A stretch of DNA of 34,470 nt, taken from Clostridium sp. Cult3 (lineage in GTDB: Bacteria; Bacillota; Clostridia; Tissierellales; Tepidimicrobiaceae). Shown in pieces: positions 1 to 8,015 of this stretch; the stretch's first letter is position 1; each line of letters starts with the position of its first letter. The DNA lies in assembly GCF_021655115.1 (NCBI RefSeq), contig NZ_PPXY01000005.1, positions 1-34,470 on the forward strand, written 5' to 3'. The notes beneath the pieces are model-generated. The model saw nothing but the letters and a program-made list of their open reading frames with translations. It ran no database searches and was not told the DNA's origin. The position numbers were made by a program, and so were the translations under genes.

Positions 1-1
1 C

Positions 2-370
2 TGTCTATGCCAGTTTGTGTGGGGACCATCCTGGGAATTATATGGCCCGAAGGATGTAGTTGAATTTGCTAAAGTGGCTATTGATTGGGATACATCTATT
101 CATGAGTTGATGCTTATTGGAGAGAGAAGGATAAACATGATGAGGTACTTTAATGCTCAGGCTGGATTTGACAAAGAGGACGACTATCTTCCAGAAAGAT
201 TGTTTGAACCTTTTAAAGAGGGACCATCTAAAGGGGTAGCCATGGATAGAGAAAAATTTGATGAAGCATTGATTACCTATTATAATATAGCTGGATGGGA
301 TCAGGAAACTGGTAATCCTACAGAGGGAACGCTTAAGAGACTTTCTTTAGGATGGCTATTGGAAGAATAG
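2..370 (+). CDS. Aldehyde:ferredoxin oxidoreductase, C-terminal fragment (5' end outside window)
   Basis: The frame is open from base 2 to a TAG at 368-370 and gives about 122 residues with no start in the window. The piece resembles the C-terminal domain of tungsten-pterin aldehyde:ferredoxin oxidoreductases: an early CLCQF segment followed by WGPSWELYG, then the characteristic GERRINMMRYFNAQAGF stretch, and a C-terminal GWDQETGNPTEGTLKRL segment. Enzymes of this family oxidise aldehydes to carboxylic acids with ferredoxin as acceptor in the cytoplasm of anaerobes. A MoaD/ThiS-like gene follows 19 bases later, a common partner of AOR genes and probably linked to pterin-cofactor synthesis. 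The family call is fairly secure; the substrate cannot be read from this fragment. Confidence 0.85.
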   Translation, partial: CLCQFVWGPSWELYGPKDVVEFAKVAIDWDTSIHELMLIGERRINMMRYFNAQAGFDKEDDYLPERLFEPFKEGPSKGVAMDREKFDEALITYYNIAGWDQETGNPTEGTLKRLSLGWLLEE

Positions 371-389
371 GTATACACGAGGTGAGAAG

Positions 390-581
390 GTGATCGTAAA
401 TGGTAAGAAAAGGGATATAGAACCAGGGACTACTATAGAGGAACTAATCCAAACCATGGGTCTTCCAAAAAATATTGTGGTGGTAAAAGTAGATGGGAAA
501 AAAATCCCCAAAGATAAATACCATATAGAACTTGATGATAATAACAATATAGAAATATATAGTTTGATCGGTGGAGGGTAG
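390..581 (+). CDS. MoaD/ThiS-family sulfur carrier protein
   Basis: This 63-residue protein begins at a GTG preceded by GAGGTGAG and ends in Gly-Gly-Gly, the double-glycine tail that MoaD/ThiS proteins use to carry a C-terminal thiocarboxylate. The beta-grasp pattern is visible: a VNGKKRDIEPGTTIEEL start, a VVVKVDGKKI middle strand and a short acidic stretch before the IYSLIGGG end. Its place just after the oxidoreductase gene suggests that it supplies dithiolene sulfur for the molybdo- or tungstopterin of that enzyme, although a thiamine role (ThiS) cannot be excluded. It is probably co-transcribed with the oxidoreductase, and a strong terminator follows the stop codon. Confidence 0.8.
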   Translation: MIVNGKKRDIEPGTTIEELIQTMGLPKNIVVVKVDGKKIPKDKYHIELDDNNNIEIYSLIGGG

Positions 582-587
582 AAATAG

Positions 588-613
588 AAAACGGTGCTAA
601 GCACCGTTTTTTT
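588..613 (+). terminator. Rho-independent terminator
   Basis: A 10-bp perfect stem (AAAACGGTGC with its complement, loop TAA) is followed by a run of T. The core ACGGTGC/GCACCGT is the same as in the palindrome at 6544-6590, so both probably derive from one dispersed repeat family used as terminators. Confidence 0.9.
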
Positions 614-624
614 ATTTTTATCTG

Positions 625-640
625 TGGTATAATATATAAT
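625..640 (+). promoter_or_regulatory. Candidate extended -10 promoter for the RelA/SpoT-domain gene
   Basis: TGGTATAAT at 625-633 is an extended -10 element, and a second TATAAT lies at 635-640. No convincing -35 box is present because the upstream bases are the terminator tail. It is placed about 45 bases before the start codon. Confidence 0.5.
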
Positions 641-681
641 GGGTGTGTATAAGAGCCAAATATTTAAAGGGGGCCTTACAT

Positions 682-2061
682 ATGCGTTTAGAGATATTTG
701 ATTTTATCGATGATACAATTCAATTGGTGGATAGCTATGAAGACATTCTTCATGAAGGCAGCAAGGAATTAGAGGATTTTTTTGAAGAAATGTTTTTAGG
801 CTATGACAATGTATTAAACATCACTTCTAGAGTCAAATCATCTATGAGCTTAAAGGAAAAAATACTAAGACATGACTTTTATTTAAAATACAAATCACCG
901 GAAACTCTTCTTGAAAACCTGTCAGATCTAATAGGCGTAAGAATAGAATGTAGATTTATCGAAGATGAAAAGGATGTATACAATAAATTACTTGAACTGT
1001 TCAATCTTTCCCAAGAACAAGAAAAAGGCTATTATTATAATGAAAAGAAACCTAATGTGTTATTAAAACTAGATGGAGACCAACCCCAATTACAGAAAAA
1101 TGGATTTGATATATATAAAGTAGATGGAAAGTACATAAATGGAGATAATGCCATTAATTTTGAATTACAGATTCAGTCTCTTGTAAATGTATTTTGGGGG
1201 GAAGTAGAGCACAAGGTATTGTATAAGAACTATAAGTATCTGCTTACAGAGGATCTATTTAAGGATGTAATGTATTCTTTAAGGGAAAATTTGAATATGA
1301 TTGACGGACAGCTTATGATACTGTACAATCACCTACGAGATATGGATGAATCCAATGAGGAAAAGAGAAGAGAACAGTTGGAGGCCCTTTTATCCAAGAT
1401 AATATATGAGATATATTCGGAGAAGACCAAGGAGGAGTTTGGGTTTGTGGTAGACTATAGGAAGACCTGTGATGTAATAGTATCCTATGTTTTAAAAAAG
1501 AATGGCTCCTGTAAAAAGAACAACTACAACACCGTATTTATACAGGTTTTAGAAAGACTATATCAAATTGAAGACAAGGAGATACATTTTGATAGATATA
1601 TTGAGTTTGAAAGGGAAATAAACTATGAGGATGAATTCTGTAGAAGAATCGGGGAAGGGATTTTGGAGATAATAAACAAGGATTTTAAGTGGAATTTGTT
1701 TTTTAAGATAATATTTCAAATAGAAGTAGGAAATAATGCGGAAGCCTTTGAAGGATTTTTAGTATTTTTGAGGGATAGATTTCTCAACAATTTGAAAGAA
1801 AATGAAGCATTGAACACTAGATTTAGCCATAGGGAAAGAGAAGAGATCATAGTTTATATTATGGATCTTATTACAAAAAGCTTTATGGAAAATAGGGAGA
1901 TAGAGTTTATCAATGATGATAATATTGACTGTATAAATAGAAAGATAAATATTACCTTAAATAAGATTACCAACTATGAAATGTGGCAGGAAAATATCAA
2001 CTATTTTACCGATGAACTTTTGATGAAATTAAAAATTGATTCATCTGTTCCTAAGGCATAA
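682..2061 (+). CDS. RelA/SpoT nucleotidyltransferase-domain protein, atypical
   Basis: I chose the ATG at 682 (459 residues) because AAAGGGGG lies eight bases upstream; an in-frame GTG at 643 has no ribosome site. Residues about 50-190 match the (p)ppGpp synthetase domain: RVKSSMSLKEKI, the SDLIGVRIECRF strand, and FELQIQSLVNVFWGEVEHK near the end of the domain. The usual GY-S-H substrate loop of active synthetases appears as NGFDIYKVDG, so catalytic activity is uncertain. The remaining roughly 260 residues are charged and probably helical, with no domain I recognise. No HD hydrolase motif is visible. A role in alarmone metabolism or sensing is the family expectation, not something shown here. 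Confidence 0.7.
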   Translation: MRLEIFDFIDDTIQLVDSYEDILHEGSKELEDFFEEMFLGYDNVLNITSRVKSSMSLKEKILRHDFYLKYKSPETLLENLSDLIGVRIECRFIEDEKDVYNKLLELFNLSQEQEKGYYYNEKKPNVLLKLDGDQPQLQKNGFDIYKVDGKYINGDNAINFELQIQSLVNVFWGEVEHKVLYKNYKYLLTEDLFKDVMYSLRENLNMIDGQLMILYNHLRDMDESNEEKRREQLEALLSKIIYEIYSEKTKEEFGFVVDYRKTCDVIVSYVLKKNGSCKKNNYNTVFIQVLERLYQIEDKEIHFDRYIEFEREINYEDEFCRRIGEGILEIINKDFKWNLFFKIIFQIEVGNNAEAFEGFLVFLRDRFLNNLKENEALNTRFSHREREEIIVYIMDLITKSFMENREIEFINDDNIDCINRKINITLNKITNYEMWQENINYFTDELLMKLKIDSSVPKA

Positions 2062-2066
2062 TAGCA

Positions 2067-2095
2067 TAGGCCCAAGGGGTTGTCCCTTGGGCCTA
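2067..2095 (+). terminator. Strong hairpin after the RelA/SpoT-domain gene
   Basis: TAGGCCCAAGGG and its exact complement form a 12-bp stem with a five-base loop just after the stop codon. What follows is AT-rich (AATAATTATTTAAT) rather than a T run, so termination efficiency is uncertain. Confidence 0.65.
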
Positions 2096-2104
2096 AATAA
2101 TTAT

Positions 2105-2133
2105 TTAATCAAAAGCTTTAAAAGTGATATAAT
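2105..2133 (+). promoter_or_regulatory. Candidate gltX promoter
   Basis: An extended -10 TGATATAAT lies at 2125-2133, with a weak -35 (TTAATC, 2105-2110) 17 bases upstream. It is 40 bases before the gltX start. Confidence 0.55.
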
Positions 2134-2172
2134 AAGCTATAAGATTAATTTAATAGGAAGGGAGTCTTTTCA

Positions 2173-3618
2173 GTGGAGGATATTAGAGTTAGATTTGCTC
2201 CTAGTCCAACAGGATATTTACATATAGGTGGAGCAAGGACAGCACTTTTTAATTATTATTTTGCTAAAAGAAATAAGGGAAAATTCATCCTTAGAATAGA
2301 GGATACAGATAGGGATAGGCTTAAGGAGGATTCTGTAGAACAGATACTTTCAAGTATGAAATGGTTAGGTATGGATTGGGATGAAGGACCAATTTATCAA
2401 TCGGACAGATTGGATATATATAGAAAAGAAGTACAAAGGCTATTAGATGAAGGAAAGGCTTATTATTGCTTTTGTACTGAGGCGGATATTGAAAAGGATA
2501 GAGAAAAGCAGCGAAAATTAAGATTGCCCTTTAGGTATTCAGGTAGGTGCTTGAATCTTACGGAAGAAGAGGTAGAGAAGAATCTAAGAGAAGGTAAGCC
2601 CTACGTAGTTCGAATCAAAACTCCAAGGGAAGGTACTACGGAGGTAGAGGATATGATTAGAGGCAAGGTGTCCTTTGATAATAGTCAAATGGATGATTAT
2701 ATTATCTTAAAATCCAACGGCATAGCTACTTATAATTTTGCTTGTGTAGTAGACGATTATCAGATGAAGATCACCCATGTCATAAGGGCAGAGGAGCATC
2801 TATCCAATACGCCTAAACAGGTGCTGATGTACAGGGCCTTAGGATATGATATACCACAATTTGCCCATATTTCCATGATCCTTGCCCCAGATAGGAGTAA
2901 GTTGAGTAAAAGACATGGGGCTACTTCAGTAGAGGAGTTTAGGGAAAAGGGATATATAAATGAAGCTTTAGTCAACTATCTTACTTTACTAGGTTGGTCT
3001 CCAGGTGAGGATGAGGAGATATTCCGTATGGAAGACACCATAAATAAATTTTCCCTAGATAAGGTATCCAAAACCGCTGCTATATACGATGTAGAGAAGC
3101 TTACTTGGATGAATGGAGTTTACTTAAGGGAGCTGGATTTAGATTATATTACTAAGGAAGCCATACCTTTTATAATAGAAAAAGGGTTGATAGAGGAAGA
3201 TGATGTTGAAGAGAATTACGAGTATATCAAAAGGGTGGTAGATGCTGTAAGAGAAAAGGTAAAACTACTTCCAGAAATAGCTGATGCTAGTGAATACTTC
3301 TTTAAGGATATTGAGGGATATGACCCTAAGGGAGTTAAAAAAAGGTTTAGGAAGGAAGGAGTTGCTGAAATTCTGGAAGAAGGTAAAGTCGTATTAGCTA
3401 AAGCTCCATCCTTTGATGTGGAAACGGTGGAAAAGGTCTATAGGGATTTGATCGATGAATTGGGAATAAAGGGTGGAGATATTATCCATCCTACTAGATT
3501 AGCTATATCGGGAAGAACGGTAGGGCCTGGACTTTTCGATATTATATCTGTATTAGGGAAAGAGGCATGTATAGAGAGGATAGATAGGGCTATAGATTTT
3601 ATTAATAAAAACTGTTGA
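2173..3618 (+). CDS. gltX: Glutamyl-tRNA synthetase
   Basis: This 481-residue class I synthetase attaches glutamate to tRNA. The N-terminus has [18 protein letters not shown] with the HIGH-type signature, then FILRIEDTD. The KMSKS-type loop appears as KLSKRHGA near residue 245. The C-terminal half is a helical anticodon-binding domain ending with the family's [20 protein letters not shown] pattern. The GTG at 2173 is supported by GGAAGGGAG about nine bases upstream. The two genes downstream are tRNA-Gln and tRNA-Glu, the tRNAs that a non-discriminating enzyme of this family charges when glutaminyl-tRNA is made by amidotransferase. Whether this enzyme is non-discriminating cannot be told from sequence alone. 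Its length is normal and the gene looks intact. Confidence 0.97.
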   Translation: MEDIRVRFAPSPTGYLHIGGARTALFNYYFAKRNKGKFILRIEDTDRDRLKEDSVEQILSSMKWLGMDWDEGPIYQSDRLDIYRKEVQRLLDEGKAYYCFCTEADIEKDREKQRKLRLPFRYSGRCLNLTEEEVEKNLREGKPYVVRIKTPREGTTEVEDMIRGKVSFDNSQMDDYIILKSNGIATYNFACVVDDYQMKITHVIRAEEHLSNTPKQVLMYRALGYDIPQFAHISMILAPDRSKLSKRHGATSVEEFREKGYINEALVNYLTLLGWSPGEDEEIFRMEDTINKFSLDKVSKTAAIYDVEKLTWMNGVYLRELDLDYITKEAIPFIIEKGLIEEDDVEENYEYIKRVVDAVREKVKLLPEIADASEYFFKDIEGYDPKGVKKRFRKEGVAEILEEGKVVLAKAPSFDVETVEKVYRDLIDELGIKGGDIIHPTRLAISGRTVGPGLFDIISVLGKEACIERIDRAIDFINKNC

Positions 3619-3643
3619 AATCTGTAGCAAATAGGAGTATAAT
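3615..3643 (+). promoter_or_regulatory. tRNA operon promoter
   Basis: TTGAAA (3615-3620), a 17-base spacer and TATAAT (3638-3643) make a near-consensus sigma-A promoter. The -35 overlaps the gltX stop codon, and the first tRNA starts 21 bases after the -10. Confidence 0.85.
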
Positions 3644-3663
3644 AGATATTGTTCAAAGGTAGT

Positions 3664-3738
3664 TCCGGGATTGTGTAGCTGGTAGCACCTGTGACTCTGG
3701 ATCACATAGCCTAGGTTCGAATCCTAGTCCCGGAGCCA
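3664..3738 (+). tRNA. tRNA-Gln (anticodon CTG)
   Basis: The cloverleaf is complete. The acceptor stem TCCGGGA pairs with TCCCGGA. The anticodon stem TGTGA/TCACA encloses the loop CTCTGGA with anticodon CTG. The T-arm is CTAGG-TTCGAAT-CCTAG and the CCA end is encoded. The anticodon reads CAG glutamine codons. Confidence 0.95.
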
Positions 3739-3750
3739 ATTCAATACTAT

Positions 3751-3825
3751 GGCCCTATGGTCAAGCGGTTAAGATATCGCCCTCTCACGGCGAAGTCAGG
3801 GGTTCGATTCCCCTTGGGGCTACCA
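3751..3825 (+). tRNA. tRNA-Glu (anticodon CTC)
   Basis: The acceptor stem GGCCCTA pairs with TGGGGCT (two G-T wobbles). The anticodon stem TCGCC/GGCGA holds the loop CTCTCAC with anticodon CTC. The T-arm is AGGGG-TTCGATT-CCCCT and the CCA end is encoded. It lies 12 bases after tRNA-Gln and is surely co-transcribed with it. Confidence 0.95.
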
Positions 3826-3833
3826 AAAATAAC

Positions 3834-3875
3834 AAACTCTGCTTTTGGTCTATGGACTAAAGGCAGAGTTTTTTT
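3834..3875 (+). terminator. Terminator of the tRNA operon
   Basis: A 17-bp stem (AAACTCTGCTTTTGGTC against GACTAAAGGCAGAGTTT, two G-T pairs) with a TATG loop is followed by seven T. Confidence 0.93.
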
Positions 3876-3905
3876 ATACAAAAAATAAAAATACCCCTTA
3901 AATCT

Positions 3906-3922
3906 TTGTGAAATATTCACAA
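3906..3922. promoter_or_regulatory. Candidate operator dyad upstream of the NCS2 permease
   Basis: TTGTGAA-ATA-TTCACAA is a perfect 7-3-7 inverted repeat 170 bases before the permease start. A possible -10 (GATAAT, 3927-3932) lies just downstream, so a bound dimeric regulator could block or aid polymerase. I see no purine-riboswitch core in the rest of the 3876-4091 leader. Confidence 0.35.
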
Positions 3923-4091
3923 TATTGATAATTGGCACATATATAGGGTAGGGAAGCATTTGCACTGTAAGAAAAAGCAAAATAATAACAAAATGAGGAA
4001 GTGGGGTAAGAAAAATTTATATGAAAATAACAAAGGTATTTGTTTTTTTTTGTAGAAGTATATTTGCAGATAACTTTTAGGAGGGATGAAT

Positions 4092-5414
4092 ATGTCTAGT
4101 GAAAATTTAGAACAAACGCAAGGTTCAGAATTAATCTATGGTATTGATGACAAACCACCTTTGAGGTTAGCAATACCTCTAGCCATTCAACATATTATGG
4201 CAGCTTTTAGTGGTATTGTTGCAGTACCCCTTGTAGTAGGACAGGCTATAGGCTTATCAGTAGAGGAAATGGCCTTCATGGTAAGTGCTACATTGTTTGT
4301 ATCAGGTATAGCTACTTTTATTCAAGTTTATGGTATTGGCAAGGCAGGCTCTAGATTACCTTGTATGATGGGTACAGACTTTACCTTTGTTGGGCCCGGT
4401 ATTGCCGTGGCAAGTGCTTTTGGATTGCCAGGATATTTTGGAGCTACTTTGGCTGGCTCGTTTTTAGAAATAATTTTAAGTAGATTTATAAAACCATTGA
4501 GGAAGTTCTTCCCACCAGTAGTTACAGGAGTTGTAGTTTCTTTAATAGGGCTTACAATGATACCTGTATCTGTTGATTGGGTTGCTGGAGGAGCAGGAAA
4601 TCCAGAGTATGGTAATCCTACATTCTTATTATTAGCTTTTATTGTAATGGTAATAATAATTCTATTAAATCAATGGGGAAAAGGCTTTGCCAGTTCTGGT
4701 GCTATACTTATAGGTATCATATGTGGTTATTTGATCTCCATACCTATGGGATTGTTAGATGTTACACCGGTAAAGGATGCAGCTTGGATTGCTTTACCAA
4801 GACCCTTTAAGTTTGGAATAGAGTTTCATTGGTCAGCTATATTAGCCTTTATTCCAGCTTATCTGGTTACCACAATTGAAACGGTAGGAGATTTAATGTC
4901 CGTTGCTAATGCTAGTGAGCATGAGATAACTGGAGAGGAATTGTCCGGCGGTGTATTAGCTGATGGTATTGGAAGTTTCATAGCTGGTATATTCAATGCT
5001 GGCCCAAATACTTCTTTCAGTCAAAATGTTGGAATCATACCTCTTACAGGTGTAGCCAGTAGATTTGTTGTAGTTGTAGCTTCAATAATACTGATTTTAT
5101 CAGGTATATTTCCTAAATTAGGAGCATTGGTAGCTATAATGCCAAACCCTGTTTTAGGTGGAGCTGGAATTATGATGTTTGGTATGATTGCTGTTGGTGG
5201 ATTTAAACTATTGCAAGATGTAGATTTAAATAGAAGAAATAGTTTGTTAGTAGCAGTATCTATGGGTTTAGGTTTAGCTGTAGTATTTAAACCAGAGATA
5301 TTGGGCGGGTTCCACCCAACGGTCCAAACTATATTCCAATCAGGAATGACTACTGGGACTATTGCCGCTATAATACTTAATTTGATTCTTCCTGGAAGGG
5401 AAATAGAAGAATAG
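4092..5414 (+). CDS. NCS2-family nucleobase permease, xanthine/urate type
   Basis: This 440-residue polytopic membrane protein is an NCS2 (nucleobase:cation symporter 2) transporter. TM1 carries the conserved LAIQHIMAAFSG histidine segment. The family signature appears late as NAGPNTSFSQNVGIIPLTG, which includes the QNVG...T motif typical of xanthine and urate carriers such as PbuX-type proteins. About 12-14 hydrophobic segments are visible and the length is normal. The ATG at 4092 sits seven bases after AGGAGG; an in-frame ATG at 4086 is too close to it. It most likely imports xanthine or uric acid for the catabolic genes downstream. It is transcribed alone, ending at a strong terminator. 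Confidence 0.9.
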   Translation: MSSENLEQTQGSELIYGIDDKPPLRLAIPLAIQHIMAAFSGIVAVPLVVGQAIGLSVEEMAFMVSATLFVSGIATFIQVYGIGKAGSRLPCMMGTDFTFVGPGIAVASAFGLPGYFGATLAGSFLEIILSRFIKPLRKFFPPVVTGVVVSLIGLTMIPVSVDWVAGGAGNPEYGNPTFLLLAFIVMVIIILLNQWGKGFASSGAILIGIICGYLISIPMGLLDVTPVKDAAWIALPRPFKFGIEFHWSAILAFIPAYLVTTIETVGDLMSVANASEHEITGEELSGGVLADGIGSFIAGIFNAGPNTSFSQNVGIIPLTGVASRFVVVVASIILILSGIFPKLGALVAIMPNPVLGGAGIMMFGMIAVGGFKLLQDVDLNRRNSLLVAVSMGLGLAVVFKPEILGGFHPTVQTIFQSGMTTGTIAAIILNLILPGREIEE

Positions 5415-5436
5415 AAATCAATCATCTTTAATATCC

Positions 5437-5476
5437 ACCCCATTTTGCTACTAAAATAGTAAAATGGGGTTTTTTT
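5437..5476 (+). terminator. Terminator after the NCS2 permease
   Basis: ACCCCATTTT and AAAATGGGGT form the base of a 14-bp stem with a short loop, followed by seven T. Confidence 0.93.
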
Positions 5477-5522
5477 GAAATTCTTATGAGCAATAGGTAA
5501 ACTATTATATGAGGTGATCTAT

Positions 5523-6521
5523 ATGGCTAATGTACCAAATACTAAATTAAGATTACTCCATGTATTGGATATATTGAACAAGAAAACAGATGAGGGTAAT
5601 ATCCTAACCTCTAATGATATAGTAAGAGAATTAGAAGATAGAGGATTGACAGGAGAGAGACGCTCAGTTATTAGGGATATTAATACTTTAATAGAGTATG
5701 GATATGATATTTGCCCATTTGAAGAAAACAATATTGGATATTATATGAGAAGTAGACTTTTTGAAGAGGAGGAAATAAAGATATTAATCGATTCGGTAAT
5801 AGCCTTTAAGGCATTATCTCCAAGGAAGACTAGGCAGTTGATAAAAAAATTACTTAGCCTATCTAGCAATAGATTTGCCAAAAAAACTATGGGTAACCTA
5901 TATATTGATTCCAAAGGAAAATCCGAAAATGAATGTGTATATTACAATATAAATATGATAGAAGAGGCTACTAGTAAGGATAAAAAGATAAGTTTTAAAT
6001 ATTTGACCTATGACATAAATAAGGAGCAGAAGTTTAGAAAAGAAGGAGAAGATTACATAGTAAGCCCCTATGCATTGGTGTGGAGGGATGATAATTATTA
6101 TCTAATAGGGGTTCACGATAAGTATTCTAATATTTCTCACTATAGAGTCGATAGGATAAATCAGGTAAAGATACTAGATGAAAATAGGAAGTTGGCACAG
6201 CATATGGAATCTATAGAAGATTTCAACGTAACTAAGTATATGGATTCAACCTTCAATGTATTTACCGGCGAAGAGGAACGGGTAATGATTAGATTTACTA
6301 ATGACTTATTAAACGCCATTATAGATAAATTTGGAGTAGATGTAACTATGTTTCCTAAAGATGATGGACATAGTATTATCATAGCCGATGTGTTGGTAAG
6401 CGAAGGCTTTATATCTTGGATACTTCAATTTGGTGGCAAGGTTCAGCTATTAGAACCAGCAGAGCTTAGAGATGAAGTGAAGGAAAGGATATTGGAATTG
6501 AATAAGGCTTATGGAATGTAG
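5523..6521 (+). CDS. WYL-domain helix-turn-helix transcriptional regulator
   Basis: This 332-residue protein has a DeoR/YafY-like N-terminal helix-turn-helix (about residues 1-75, including RRSVIRDINTLIEYGYDI) and a central WYL domain (about 135-205) with YALVWRDDNYYLIGV. A C-terminal WCX-like extension (about 240-325) ends with LRDEVKERILELN. WYL proteins are one-component regulators that bind small ligands or nucleic acid. The ATG at 5523 follows GAGGTGA by five bases; the GTG at 5514 lies inside that ribosome site. It sits between a nucleobase permease and guanine deaminase, so a purine-related effector is plausible, but no target is shown by the sequence. Confidence 0.88.
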   Translation: MANVPNTKLRLLHVLDILNKKTDEGNILTSNDIVRELEDRGLTGERRSVIRDINTLIEYGYDICPFEENNIGYYMRSRLFEEEEIKILIDSVIAFKALSPRKTRQLIKKLLSLSSNRFAKKTMGNLYIDSKGKSENECVYYNINMIEEATSKDKKISFKYLTYDINKEQKFRKEGEDYIVSPYALVWRDDNYYLIGVHDKYSNISHYRVDRINQVKILDENRKLAQHMESIEDFNVTKYMDSTFNVFTGEEERVMIRFTNDLLNAIIDKFGVDVTMFPKDDGHSIIIADVLVSEGFISWILQFGGKVQLLEPAELRDEVKERILELNKAYGM

Positions 6522-6543
6522 GGGAATATTACAGAATTATTAC

Positions 6544-6590
6544 AAATAACTATCAAAAACGGTGCCTGGCACCGTTTTTGATAGTTATTT
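6544..6590. terminator. Perfect 23-bp palindrome acting as terminator
   Basis: Two perfectly complementary 23-base arms (core ACGGTGCC T GGCACCGT) are separated by one base. TTTTTG falls inside the 3' arm. It lies between the WYL gene and guaD and could stop transcription from either side. The same core occurs at 588-610, which marks it as a dispersed palindromic repeat. Confidence 0.8.
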
Positions 6591-6674
6591 GATTTGTATA
6601 TATTTTATATATATTTGTGAGTTGTTTAATAGATATAATATATTTGAATAAGCTAAATTTAAGGAGTGATATAT

Positions 6675-7949
6675 GTGAGTAAAATAATATTAAAAGGGAA
6701 TATAGTGTATACCCCTACTAAGGACAAGTTTGAAACTTATGAAGACTCCTATATAGTAGCGGAAAATGGGAAGGTAGTAGGAATATATGAAGAATTAGCT
6801 GATGAATTTAAGAATTATCCTATTAAAGATTATACAGGAAAGATGATAATACCAGGATTTGTAGATTTACATCTTCATGCTCCCCAATATCCTAATAGAG
6901 GATTGGGCTTAGATAAGGAGCTTATCCCTTGGCTTGACACCTATACTTTTCCTGAGGAAGGAAAGTATGGAGATACGGAATATGCGAAGAAGGTGTACTC
7001 TAAACTAGTTAAGGATTTATGGCGGGAAGGTACTACCCGTTCAGTGATATTTAGTAGCATTCATACGGAAAGTACCAAACTATTGATGGATATGCTTATG
7101 GAGGCAGGGCTGGGAGCTTATGTAGGTAAGGTAAATATGGATAGGAATACTACCCCTGAGCTTACAGAGGATACTCAAAGGTCTATAGTGGAGACGGAGG
7201 AGATTATATTAGAATATAAGGGCAAATCTAGCCTTGTAAAGCCTATAATTACCCCAAGGTTTGTGCCTACTTGTTCGGTAGAGCTTATGAGAGGTCTAGG
7301 CAAATTGGCTGTTAATCATGGCATTCCCGTTCAATCCCATTTAAGTGAAAACACATCTGAAGTAGAGTGGGTTAGGGAATTGCATCCAGAATTACCGGAC
7401 TATGCATCTGTATATAATGAGTATGGATTATTTGGTCAGACCAATACTATCATGGCTCATTGTATATATAATACAGAAGATGAAATCGACTTGATGGCAG
7501 GAAATGGAGTGTTTGCAGCCCACTGTCCTTATTCTAATTACAACTTATCTAGTGGAATAATGCCAGTGAGGAAGTTTTTAGATAAGAATGTACCAGTAGG
7601 TTTAGGATCGGATATATCTGGAGGGAATAGTTTAAGCATACCTAGTGTTATGGCAGCAGCTATACAAGCCTCTAAGATGAAATGGTTGGAGACTGGAAAG
7701 GCGTTACAGCCTTTGACTAGTTCAGAAGCTTTTTTCCTAGGAACTAAAGGGGGAGGAGCATTCTTTGGGAAGGTTGGTAGTTTTGAAGAAGGATATGAAT
7801 TAGATGCATTGGTAATAGATGATTCTTCTCTAATGTGTGGAGATGAAATATCATTAGAAGAGAGGATACAGAAGTTTATATATATTGGAGACGATAGAAA
7901 TATTATCCATAGATATGTACGAGGCAATGAAGTGTGTGAACCTAAGTAG
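6675..7949 (+). CDS. guaD: Guanine deaminase
   Basis: This 424-residue amidohydrolase converts guanine to xanthine and ammonia. The metal-binding motif PGFVDLHLH (H66, H68) is followed by the guanine-deaminase hallmark APQYPNRGLGLDKELIPWL and TYTFPEE. Later ligands are visible in VQSHLSE, MAHCIY and GLGSDISGG. The start is the GTG at 6675, eight bases after AAGGAG; an upstream GTG at 6666 lies in the ribosome site, and ATG at 6673 is out of frame. It feeds xanthine to the pathway encoded at 14-23 kb. A PucR-type regulator follows with its own promoter, whose -35 overlaps the guaD stop. Confidence 0.95.
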   Translation: MSKIILKGNIVYTPTKDKFETYEDSYIVAENGKVVGIYEELADEFKNYPIKDYTGKMIIPGFVDLHLHAPQYPNRGLGLDKELIPWLDTYTFPEEGKYGDTEYAKKVYSKLVKDLWREGTTRSVIFSSIHTESTKLLMDMLMEAGLGAYVGKVNMDRNTTPELTEDTQRSIVETEEIILEYKGKSSLVKPIITPRFVPTCSVELMRGLGKLAVNHGIPVQSHLSENTSEVEWVRELHPELPDYASVYNEYGLFGQTNTIMAHCIYNTEDEIDLMAGNGVFAAHCPYSNYNLSSGIMPVRKFLDKNVPVGLGSDISGGNSLSIPSVMAAAIQASKMKWLETGKALQPLTSSEAFFLGTKGGGAFFGKVGSFEEGYELDALVIDDSSLMCGDEISLEERIQKFIYIGDDRNIIHRYVRGNEVCEPK

Positions 7950-7975
7950 ACATAATTTTTTCCCTATGTTATAAT
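7947..7975 (+). promoter_or_regulatory. Promoter of the pucR-like gene
   Basis: TAGACA (7947-7952, overlapping the guaD stop), a 17-base spacer and TATAAT (7970-7975) form a near-consensus sigma-A promoter 40 bases before the start codon. Confidence 0.8.
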
Positions 7976-8015
7976 TTTTGTGATGGCTATGAATAAATAG
8001 GGGAGTAGGTGTAAT

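Noticed and set aside
2-370. Aldehyde:ferredoxin oxidoreductase as part of the compartment pathway
   Set aside because: It is 14 kb from the shell genes, separated by housekeeping genes and terminators, and the proposed route has no aldehyde.
3876-4091. Purine riboswitch upstream of the NCS2 permease
   Set aside because: I could not find the conserved three-way-junction and loop segments of the purine riboswitch; only a small dyad and AT-rich sequence are present.
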